Shown here piece after piece: positions 19,801 through 25,721 of a stretch of 40,889 nt of DNA (within the stretch, counting starts at the first letter, position 1; every line of letters begins with the position of its first letter). A program made the position numbers and the translations under genes. The notes under the pieces were generated by a model that did not search any database, was not told where the DNA came from, and saw only the letters and a program-made list of their open reading frames with translations. The DNA is from Candidatus Kuenenia stuttgartensis. GTDB lineage: Bacteria > Planctomycetota > Planctomycetia > Planctomycetales > Planctomycetaceae. Location: assembly GCA_945861865.1 (NCBI GenBank), contig CAMAWN010000032.1, forward strand, positions 1 through 40,889, in the 5' to 3' direction.

Positions 19801-19946
19801 GACGCCTTGCGGCGGCGGAGATGCTCAAAGAGGTATCGGCCGATCTCCTGCGTCACCTCTTCGACGTGAACCTGCGGATTGCCGGACAAGTCGGCCTCGG
19901 CGGACGGTTTCGCAGTTGCGGACGCAGACGGTTTCTTCTTGGCCAC
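16839..19946 (-). CDS. putA: Bifunctional proline dehydrogenase / 1-pyrroline-5-carboxylate dehydrogenase
   Basis: The product is 1035 residues from the GTG at 19946, which has GGAGAA about 7 nt upstream; the frame stays open to 20066 but the extra residues look non-coding. The FAD-dependent proline dehydrogenase domain lies in the first half (RLVKGAYWDYE, YTPFGELIPGMAYLVRRLL). The NAD-dependent aldehyde dehydrogenase domain fills the second half: APWNFPLAILTGM, IAEMGGKNA with the catalytic Glu, and GYAGQKCSACSRV with the catalytic Cys. Together they oxidise proline to glutamate. No N-terminal DNA-binding domain is seen, so it is not an autorepressor. The linker between the two enzymes is encoded by a palindromic repeat (18422-18519). 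The gene diverges from a thioredoxin-like gene across 131 bp. Confidence 0.96.
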   Translation of the reverse strand: MAKKKPSASATAKPSAEADLSGNPQVHVEEVTQEIGRYLFEHLRRRKASIFEKRWWEDRILSWAMGDEAVKVQMFRFVDVLPRLKTHAAVARHLQEYFEEVSSHLPGAARLVLDWAEPNTVLGRALAVNARSNATRMAQRFIAGSTVDEVSAAVSKLRKQGFAFTLDLLGEATISAAESDGYQQQYLNLIAGLAEQANHWPEDCQLDCDHLGTIPRVNVSLKLSALCSHFRPVDPVGTTEEVLSRLRPILRGAREHGAYIHFDMEQYAFKDLTLDIFQQVLMEAEFRDFADVGIVIQAYLPDAEADLQRLLKWSKKRGTPVTVRLVKGAYWDYETVSSKLRGWPVPVFQEKWQSDANFEKLARLLMENYQLLRPALASHNLRSLANGIAWARHFKVPIGAYEIQMLYGMAAEQAQLFAEMGHRVRIYTPFGELIPGMAYLVRRLLENTSNDSFLRHSLAENVTVEDLFAIPTPRLPANAGRQPPGSSESTIVNETNAQPTKGLTPPVRQDAVMFRNEPPTDFAQAANRKAFQTALDDVKSQFGNEYPLIINGRVVETKGAIVSTCPSHRMTTVGKVSSATKHDAENAIAAAKAAFLGWSRVEPKYRAEHLNLIANHLSDQRMELAAWIVHEVGKPWEDADGDVAEAIDFCRFYAEQMLAMSQPQRVDLAGEENEFHYRPRGVVIVIAPWNFPLAILTGMTVAALAMGNTVVIKPAEQSSVVAAKFMDILLESGMPDGVVNFLPGIGEEIGPTLVQSPDVDVIAFTGSRTVGLEINRQAAAIDMHLHGVKKVIAEMGGKNAIIVDDDADLDEAVLGVVHSAFGYAGQKCSACSRVIVLEGAYDLFLERLTGAVKSLELGPAENPGTFVPPVIDSNACDRIAEFIEIGSREFRVAVAGEVPAKLAKDGHYVAPHVFADVVPDSRLAQEEIFGPVLCVLKAKNLDEAFTIANSTDYALTGGIYSRSPHNLARARREFQVGNLYLNRPITGALVNRQPFGGFKLSGSGTKAGGADYLLQFVVPISVTENTLRRGFAPKT
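18422..18519. repeat. GGCGTCAGCCCC inverted-repeat element inside putA
   Basis: The left arm (18422-18444, GGCGAACGGGGGGCGTCAGC and on) and the right arm (18496-18519) are reverse complements apart from one internal mismatch and a one-base length difference, and are separated by about 51 bp. The 98-bp element is translated without a stop as the PutA interdomain linker. Its form, with terminal inverted repeats and no gene, is that of a MITE or dispersed palindromic element; 'GGGGGCTGACGCCCC' sequences recur between genes in planctomycetes as far as I recall. Confidence 0.75.
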
Positions 19947-20077
19947 GAGCAATTCTTCTCCACCCCGCTGATCGCCAGCTTCGACACCTTCGAGCCGACT
20001 CGGCACAATGTCCGTCTCCGACGACCATCGGACCGGGGATTGTCGCGGCTCACCCCAGAATCGCAAGAAAGTTTTTC

Positions 20078-20641
20078 ATGCTCGATTACGCCAAAGTCTT
20101 TGAAAATGGACTGTCGTATCCCCATTTCCTGGCCAAGTACGGCACGCCGGAGCAACGGCTACGCTGGGAAGGATTGCATGCTCAAGTGCGGCTGACGGAC
20201 GCTCAGCGGCAATTACTGTCAGGTTTCAAACGCAAGATGCCGGTCATCGTGTTGGCCGGAGCATGGTGCGGAGACTGCGTCAATCAGTGTCCGATCTTCG
20301 ATCACTTCGCAGCCGCAACGAGCCGCATCGACCTCCGCTTCTACGACCGCGATGCGAACCCAGAACTGGCGGCCGAGCTGTCGGTCTGCGGAGCCGCTCG
20401 CGTTCCAGCGATGCTGTTCCTCAGCGAAGACTGGTTTCGCTGCGGCCAGTACGGCGACCGCACGCTGTCGAAATATCGTCAGATGACCGCTGACTTCTCC
20501 GGAGCCGCCTGCCCAACTGGCATCGGCTCGCCGGAACGATCGCTGCTCGACAACGTCGTCCAAGAATGGCTCAACGAATTCGAGCGCGTGCAGCTCCTGC
20601 TCCGAACATCCGGACGACTCCGAACGCTTCACGGCGATTGA
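20078..20641 (+). CDS. Thioredoxin-fold protein with CGDC motif
   Basis: The product is 187 residues from the ATG at 20078 (MLDYAKVFENGL); only a weak AAGAAAG precedes it, and the frame is open further upstream (to 19916), where it overlaps the start of putA. A thioredoxin-like fold is indicated by MPVIVLAGAWCGDCVNQCP (about residues 53-71), a variant CxxC active site with an acidic residue, and a later cis-proline-like ARVPAMLFLSED. No signal peptide is present, so it is cytoplasmic. The family acts in thiol-disulfide chemistry; the partner is unknown. It is divergent from putA, and a strong hairpin (20647-20679) follows the stop by a few bases. Confidence 0.85.
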   Translation: MLDYAKVFENGLSYPHFLAKYGTPEQRLRWEGLHAQVRLTDAQRQLLSGFKRKMPVIVLAGAWCGDCVNQCPIFDHFAAATSRIDLRFYDRDANPELAAELSVCGAARVPAMLFLSEDWFRCGQYGDRTLSKYRQMTADFSGAACPTGIGSPERSLLDNVVQEWLNEFERVQLLLRTSGRLRTLHGD

Positions 20642-20646
20642 AAGTC

Positions 20647-20679
20647 GGGTGGCACAGCTTGCATCAAGCTGTGCCACCC
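20647..20679 (+). terminator. GGGTGGCACAGCTTG hairpin after thioredoxin-like gene
   Basis: A perfect 15-bp stem (20647-20661 with 20665-20679) has a 3-nt loop and starts 5 bp after the stop codon. AATTTAT follows rather than a T-run, so rho-independent action is possible but weak. The GGTGGCACAGC sequence is also, from memory, a dispersed planctomycete repeat, so it may be a repeat that serves as a terminator. Confidence 0.65.
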
Positions 20680-20724
20680 AATTTATGACACTATTTCAAG
20701 TGGTTCAAGTGGCAGGAGTAATTC

Positions 20725-21657
20725 ATGCGACTCTGTCGATTCGAACTTCAGCAAACGCAGCAGATTGGTTTCTTCGACGACACGACGGTTATCCCGCTGG
20801 CCGCTGCCGCCGCGAAAGTTGGCGTGACGCTGTCCTCAATGGATGGCCTGGCCGCTGCATTGCCTGGAGGCAGCCAACGACAACAAGTCCGTGACGTTCA
20901 GCAACGTCTTGCTCAATTGCCGGCCGGTGATTTGTCCGTGCTGCGCGTTCCCACAGAATCCGTGAAGCTGCTGGTGCCGATTCCGTCACCCTCGAAACTG
21001 TTGCTATTGGCCGGTAACTATTCCAAGCACATCGAAGAGGGCGGCGGCAAGGCGACCGAGCGGGCGCAGACGTTTCCGTACGTCTTCATGAAGCCGCCGC
21101 TCACCACGCTGACGAATCCCGGCGATCCGGTGCGCATCCCGGAAGTCTCGCCCAATCACATCGACTGGGAATTGGAACTCGGCGTCATCATCGGCCGCAC
21201 GGCGAAGAACGTGAAAGAGGCCGACGCGCTCAACTACGTCGCAGGCTACACGGTCGTGAACGACATTTCCGACCGCAAATTCCGACCGAATCCCGGCCGC
21301 ACGCAGCGTGAGAAAGACGGCTTCTTCGATTGGCTGCACGGCAAGTGGCATGACACGTTCTGTCCGATGGGGCCCTGCGTTCTGCCCGCCGACGAACTCG
21401 CCGATCCACAGTCGTTGCACATGACCCTGAAGGTCAACGGCAACACCGAGCAAGACGGCTCGACCTCCGAGATGGTCTTCCCGATCGCGGCGATCATCGA
21501 ATTTATTTCGTCGTTTGTGACGCTGGTGCCGGGAGACATCATCTCGACGGGAACAACGTCAGGCGTCGGTCATGCGAAGGGCAAGTTCTTGAAAGCGGGC
21601 GACGTGATGGAAGCCTGGATCGAACAGATCGGCACGCTGCGAAGTCCGGTTGTGTGA
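20725..21657 (+). CDS. Fumarylacetoacetate hydrolase (FAH) family protein
   Basis: The product is 310 residues, with AGGAG 6 nt before the ATG. A small N-terminal domain (about 1-85) is followed by the FAH fold. Metal ligands fit the family: the two acidic residues in HIDWELELGVIIGR and the aspartate in VVNDISDRKF. The block GDIISTGTTSGVG is the usual C-terminal signature. Such enzymes cleave or hydrate beta-keto acids in aromatic and sugar-acid catabolism (fumarylacetoacetase, 2-keto-4-pentenoate hydratase, ketodeoxysugar-acid hydrolases); the substrate cannot be told here. It converges on the large minus-strand catabolic cluster with a palindrome between them, and could serve the same pathway. 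Confidence 0.9.
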   Translation: MRLCRFELQQTQQIGFFDDTTVIPLAAAAAKVGVTLSSMDGLAAALPGGSQRQQVRDVQQRLAQLPAGDLSVLRVPTESVKLLVPIPSPSKLLLLAGNYSKHIEEGGGKATERAQTFPYVFMKPPLTTLTNPGDPVRIPEVSPNHIDWELELGVIIGRTAKNVKEADALNYVAGYTVVNDISDRKFRPNPGRTQREKDGFFDWLHGKWHDTFCPMGPCVLPADELADPQSLHMTLKVNGNTEQDGSTSEMVFPIAAIIEFISSFVTLVPGDIISTGTTSGVGHAKGKFLKAGDVMEAWIEQIGTLRSPVV

Positions 21658-21667
21658 CTTTGAACCA

Positions 21668-21721
21668 GCACGGCGCGCCAGCGAGTGATGCTGTTTCCGA
21701 CCACTCGCTGGCGCGTCGTGC
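21668..21721. repeat. 20-bp inverted repeat between convergent genes
   Basis: The arms GCACGGCGCGCCAGCGAGTG (21668-21687) and 21702-21721 pair with one mismatch around a 14-nt loop. It lies between the stops of the converging FAH and class IV aminotransferase genes and could terminate both. The core GCGCCAGCGAG is shared with the element at 34231-34322, which marks it as a member of a dispersed family. Confidence 0.75.
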
Positions 21722-21734
21722 TTGTATGCTGCGG

Positions 21735-22652
21735 CTACATTCGTGTCGTGAACTGTGCCGCGATGTCCATCCCGACCAATTCATTCCACGCTGACATCAG
21801 CCGCCGATAAACCGCACCCGGCTGTCCGTCGCCAATCGCCACGCCGTTGATCTTCGTGACCGGGCACAAGCCATACGGCGTACTCGCCAAAAATGCCTCG
21901 TCCGCGTTCATCACCGAATGCACTTGGATGTCCCGTTCGACGAATGGGATGCCGAGCTTCTCTGCCAATTCGATGACCGTCGCGCGGCTGATACCCGGCA
22001 GCGTGTTGCGCAGCGTCGGCGAGACGATCGTGCCGTTCTCGACGATCAGAAAATTCGCGCCGCTGGTTTCGGTCACGTTGCCGTCGAGATCCAACAACAG
22101 CGCGAGTGCCTGCGGATCGGCCAGCCGCGCTTCCTGGTCCGCCAGGAAATAGTGCATGCGACTGCGATACTTCATCTTCGGGTCGTAGCACTGCGGCGGG
22201 ACATGCCGAATGCTCGGCGTGACGACGTGAGCACCGCTCTTCACCCGTTCGGCCCACAGAGCGAACGGCATCGGAAACGTGTGCATGCACAGCGTCGGCG
22301 CAGTTCGCACCGGCGTCCCCGGCACAGCCGCGTACGTGCCGTACTCGCCCGCTGTGACGAAGTGAATCAGTCCGAGTTCGTCATCCGCTTCGATCAGCTT
22401 GGTGTTGTTCGCCAGCAATTCGCGTGACACCGCGACGAGTTGTTCTTGAGTCATTCCGATGTCGAGCCGCACATACTTCAGCGAACGAAACAACCGCGCG
22501 ACATGATCCTCCAGCCGAAACGGCTGATGCCGAAATGTCCGAGTCATCTCGGTCACGGTCGCGCCGAGCACGACGCCCGCGTCGTAGATTTTCAAACTCG
22601 CCTGCGACGCGGGAAGCATCTGGCCGTTGAGATAAACGAGTGGTTCGGACAT
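21735..22652 (-). CDS. Class IV (branched-chain/D-amino-acid type) aminotransferase
   Basis: The product is 305 residues from the ATG at 22652, preceded by a strong GGGAGGAG; the frame extends to 22745 but the extra codons belong to a repeat element. PLP-enzyme fold type IV features are visible: DAGVVLGATVTEMTRTF near the N-terminus, a candidate Schiff-base lysine in DPKMKYRSRMHYFLADQEA, the conserved ETSGANFLIVENG block and GISRATVIELAEKLGI. Members include branched-chain aminotransferase, D-alanine aminotransferase and aminodeoxychorismate lyase; specificity is not decidable by eye. It is the last gene of a nine-gene minus-strand cluster, separated from the aldolase gene by a 169-bp inverted-repeat element. 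Confidence 0.9.
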   Translation of the reverse strand: MSEPLVYLNGQMLPASQASLKIYDAGVVLGATVTEMTRTFRHQPFRLEDHVARLFRSLKYVRLDIGMTQEQLVAVSRELLANNTKLIEADDELGLIHFVTAGEYGTYAAVPGTPVRTAPTLCMHTFPMPFALWAERVKSGAHVVTPSIRHVPPQCYDPKMKYRSRMHYFLADQEARLADPQALALLLDLDGNVTETSGANFLIVENGTIVSPTLRNTLPGISRATVIELAEKLGIPFVERDIQVHSVMNADEAFLASTPYGLCPVTKINGVAIGDGQPGAVYRRLMSAWNELVGMDIAAQFTTRM

Positions 22653-22659
22653 GGCTCCT

Positions 22660-22828
22660 CCCTGGAGTGCGGCGGCTCGACACCGCACTCCATCCAATTG
22701 GAATAAAGATTCCCGATTTCCCAAAAGGCGTCCATGTCCAGTCAACCTTCGTCAGGGAAGATTCTTGGACTTCGATGGTCGCCATTTCAAATGAATGGAG
22801 TACGGTGTCGAGCGACCGCACTCCAGGG
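22660..22828. mobile_element. 169-bp MITE-like element with 36-bp terminal inverted repeats
   Basis: The left end (22660-22695) begins CCCTGGAGTGCGG and the right end (22793-22828) is its reverse complement over 36 bp with about five mismatches. Each end also folds on itself (GGAGTGCGG with CCGCACTCC). The interior has no coding potential. The element fits exactly between the stop codon of the aldolase gene (22829-22831) and the Shine-Dalgarno of the aminotransferase gene. No clear target-site duplication is seen. Confidence 0.75.
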
Positions 22829-23728
22829 CTAGATCGCCTCGTCCACGAGCGCCACCAACTCAGCGATATCGGCTTCGGACCACGGCTTGTCCATGATACC
22901 CAATGGGGCGCGGGGTGCTCCGATGTCGAGACCGTATTTGTGTTGCATGGCCGCACGGAAGAACGACCAGATTGAACCAGAGGCAATGACTCGCGCGATC
23001 ACCTGCTGAAACTTGAGCATGAACGAGCGGGCTTGCTCGACGTGGCCGGCGACCATCGCCTCGCGAGCACGACGACACGCCGGCCCGAAGACGTTGTAGA
23101 ACGTCCCAATCGCGCCGATCGAACCGCACAGCACCGCGTGACACATGACCTCGTCCGCACCGCTGAAAAGTTGCAGCCGGTCCCCCGCGTGCGAGTGAAT
23201 CAAGCCGAACAAGTACAAGTCACCGGCAGTGATCTTCATGCCGACGATGTTCGGCAGCGCAAGAATTCGCTCGGTGTATTCCTTCGGCCCGACGGCAATT
23301 TTTTGAGCTTGGTCGATGTGATAAACAAACAGCGGTAAGTCCGAAGCGGCACCAACGCGGCGGTAATGCTCAAAGACCACGTCAGAGGAGTGCTGATAGT
23401 AAATCGGAGCCACCGTCGAAACCGCATCGGCCCCAACCTGTTTCGCATGTTTCGCCAGCGTCACGGCATCGTCCGTCGCAACCGCTCCGACATGCGCCAT
23501 GATCGGGATGCGCCCGGCGCTCGCTGTCACGCAGCGTTCGACAATCGCCTGCCGCTCATCCACGGTCAGCAACGGCCACTGCCCCGTCGAACCGGTGACG
23601 TACAGCCCGTCCATGCCTTGCTTCGCAAACAAATCAACAAGCTGCTCGACCACATCGAGCGCCGGCTTGCTATCCGCACCGAACGGCGTCACGAGCGCCG
23701 GCCACATCCCACCAAATCGACGAGTCAT
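22829..23728 (-). CDS. DHDPS / N-acetylneuraminate lyase family aldolase
   Basis: The product is 299 residues, with AAGGAG before the ATG. It has the class I aldolase barrel features of the DapA/NanA family: GMWPALVTPF at the N-terminus, the YVTGSTGQWPLLTVDER pyruvate-binding block, Tyr in PLFVYHIDQA and the Schiff-base Lys in GMKITAGD. GSTGQWP with Gln in place of the usual Glu resembles sialate-lyase-like subfamilies rather than biosynthetic DapA, and the catabolic neighbours agree. It should cleave or dehydrate a pyruvate-adduct sugar acid or amino-sugar acid. It begins 13 bp after the glycosidase-like gene and is followed by a MITE-like element. Confidence 0.92.
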   Translation of the reverse strand: MTRRFGGMWPALVTPFGADSKPALDVVEQLVDLFAKQGMDGLYVTGSTGQWPLLTVDERQAIVERCVTASAGRIPIMAHVGAVATDDAVTLAKHAKQVGADAVSTVAPIYYQHSSDVVFEHYRRVGAASDLPLFVYHIDQAQKIAVGPKEYTERILALPNIVGMKITAGDLYLFGLIHSHAGDRLQLFSGADEVMCHAVLCGSIGAIGTFYNVFGPACRRAREAMVAGHVEQARSFMLKFQQVIARVIASGSIWSFFRAAMQHKYGLDIGAPRAPLGIMDKPWSEADIAELVALVDEAI

Positions 23729-23741
23729 TCTTTCTCCTTGG

Positions 23742-25721
23742 TCACTTTGCAGACGCTTCCGCCTGCGCCAGTTTTTTCTTGAGTGGACGATAACCGTACT
23801 TGTTGAGCACCGCGATCAAGCCGCGATCGCTGTTGCTGCGAGCGATCGCCGCCATCGCGTTGAGGCCATTGTTGAGCGACTCGATGCCTTTCTCCAACTC
23901 CGCAATCTGCGTTGCTGTGTCTTTCGTCATTTCGGCGGTACTCGCTTTTTGGACGGCCTGAGCGAAACTCAAATACTCCAACGCGAACTCGAATCGTCGC
24001 GCCCAATACAACGTGAAGGCCCGGCCTCCCTCGCGAGCTCGCGTATTGGCTCGGTACATCTCGTTCATAGCGTTGAGATAGTCGTCGGCCGCCGAAGTGA
24101 TTTTCTCAGGGTTCTTGGTCGCGACTCGTTCGACATCCCGCAAGTTCACTGGACCGGACATGCCGCCGCCAAAGGGCAATTTCTCCATGACCAACTGAGC
24201 TTGATGATTCCATTGGAACGCCGCGAGCACGCGGTCGGAGACATCTTCGCCACAGGTAGGGTCAATCACTTCGCGACACAGTTGCTCGAACGTCAACACC
24301 GATCCAAAGCTGCGGCGGCTGAGCCAATAGACGGGCAGGTCAATGTCGCTGATGCCGTCCGGATCAACCAAGTAATTGTTGGAACTTCGCTGCCGTGCCT
24401 TCTCGAACGTTGCCGGGAAATCGACGGGGCTGCTCGGCAAGAACTTCTCTCTCTCGATCAGCAGAATCATTGGCTGGGCAACCTTGGCAACAACTTGCTG
24501 GTCGAGTTGCTCGAACGGCACGAAAGCTCGCACCGGAAACGCATTCGCCCGAACTCGCACAGCCACGTCTCGGCCATCCGCGCGACGCCAAAAGTTGGGA
24601 TCGGGAAAGACACGCCGAAAGTCCTGTTGAGAAACGTTGTCCGCACTAAATTCCAGATCGACACCATCAATTCCCGGATAGGTGTCGAGATACGCTCGCA
24701 TCTGTGTTCGCGCTAAGCCCATTATCTTGTCATCCCGAAAGAACTCCGCCACATCCGCGACGACGTACGGACCATTGCGGCCTTGAATGCTGTCCGACTC
24801 TTTCACGAAGGCTCCGAAGTTCTGAGGGAACCAATCGGGCTGAAGCTGCAAGCGAACGGTCATTCCCACCGCATGAGCCGCATCGATGATCCCGGTCAGA
24901 TGCCGTTTGCCCGCTGCGACCCGTTCTTCATAGGTCGTCGCTGTGGCGAAGCTGGGGTTCTCAAAGTTCTTGGCACCGCCGAACACCTTGCGGCCGGAGG
25001 TGTCTCCCGACACCGGAAAGACATTCACGTTGAATCCCCACAGTCCCTCCGACTTTCGCGCGACCCCGCCGAACTCGAAATGCACGAACGGTTGCGAGGC
25101 GCGGACGTTGATACTGACTCGATTGAACTTGAGCTTTGCGAGTTGCTGAAGCACATGGCGATGCTCGTCGACGCTCCACGAACCGGAATCCATCGGTCCT
25201 CGATTACGGAAGTGCCATTCACGCTCTTGATGCTGCGGCTCCAGAACGACATCAATCCCATCGAGCTTAAACTTCGGTGGACTGATCGGATCGAGATCGC
25301 CGAACAGCAACGGCCGAATGCCGATGTGATGTCCGAACTCGGCGACGGCCCAATACGTCGCGACTGGGCTGCCGCCGCCGATCAGCAGGGCGGGTTTGTT
25401 GTTGTGAGTCACGCTGCGGAGCAGGTGGCCTTGGTCAGTCAGCTTCTTGTCGCCGCTTGGCCAGGAGTCGGCGAAGGTCTTCATGCCGGCGTTTGTGTCG
25501 GGGCTGCCGACGAAGATGACGTGCGTTGCATCGACCGGCGCGGTTGAGCCGATCTTCACTTCGGCTTCGTAGACTCGCTTGAGTTGAATCGACAGCTCAT
25601 CCGCCGCGAGTCGTTCCAGGGCGTGAGTTTTCTCGCTGATGACGATGTCCACGCGTGGGCCGGCGATGACGTCATTCGCGAATGCGAAAACAGTGACCAA
25701 CACCATCAGAGATCGGATCAT
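23742..25721 (-). CDS. Secreted glycoside-hydrolase-like protein (alpha-glucuronidase N-domain-like)
   Basis: The ATG at 25721 overlaps the TGA of the preceding gene (ATGA), indicating translational coupling; the product is 659 residues. A signal peptide (MIRSLMVLVTVFAFANDVIAG) comes first. Residues about 25-130 resemble the N-terminal domain of GH67/GH20-type enzymes (ERLAADELSIQLKRVYEAEV, HVIFVGSPDTN). A TIM-barrel-like part follows (LAKLKFNRVSINV, DAAHAVGMTVRLQLQPDWF, GIDGVDLEFSADN), with a helical C-terminus (about 540-655). Catalytic acids cannot be assigned; E and D in GVDLEFSAD are candidates. I do not recognise a named GH family. The cluster context suggests release of a sugar or uronate for uptake. 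Confidence 0.75.
   Translation of the reverse strand: MIRSLMVLVTVFAFANDVIAGPRVDIVISEKTHALERLAADELSIQLKRVYEAEVKIGSTAPVDATHVIFVGSPDTNAGMKTFADSWPSGDKKLTDQGHLLRSVTHNNKPALLIGGGSPVATYWAVAEFGHHIGIRPLLFGDLDPISPPKFKLDGIDVVLEPQHQEREWHFRNRGPMDSGSWSVDEHRHVLQQLAKLKFNRVSINVRASQPFVHFEFGGVARKSEGLWGFNVNVFPVSGDTSGRKVFGGAKNFENPSFATATTYEERVAAGKRHLTGIIDAAHAVGMTVRLQLQPDWFPQNFGAFVKESDSIQGRNGPYVVADVAEFFRDDKIMGLARTQMRAYLDTYPGIDGVDLEFSADNVSQQDFRRVFPDPNFWRRADGRDVAVRVRANAFPVRAFVPFEQLDQQVVAKVAQPMILLIEREKFLPSSPVDFPATFEKARQRSSNNYLVDPDGISDIDLPVYWLSRRSFGSVLTFEQLCREVIDPTCGEDVSDRVLAAFQWNHQAQLVMEKLPFGGGMSGPVNLRDVERVATKNPEKITSAADDYLNAMNEMYRANTRAREGGRAFTLYWARRFEFALEYLSFAQAVQKASTAEMTKDTATQIAELEKGIESLNNGLNAMAAIARSNSDRGLIAVLNKYGYRPLKKKLAQAEASAK

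Noticed and set aside
18243..20195. Long open frame antisense to putA (650 codons)
   Set aside because: Same reason: complement of a well-supported enzyme gene, with Arg/Gln-rich translation and no recognisable family.
20647..20679. Perfect hairpin as a proven rho-independent terminator
   Set aside because: The stem is strong but not followed by a T-run, and the sequence matches a dispersed repeat type, so termination is only possible; kept at moderate confidence.
22829..23728. Naming the aldolase dapA
   Set aside because: The family is shared by DHDPS, sialate lyase and other pyruvate aldolases; neighbours are catabolic and the GSTGQWP variation does not point to lysine synthesis.
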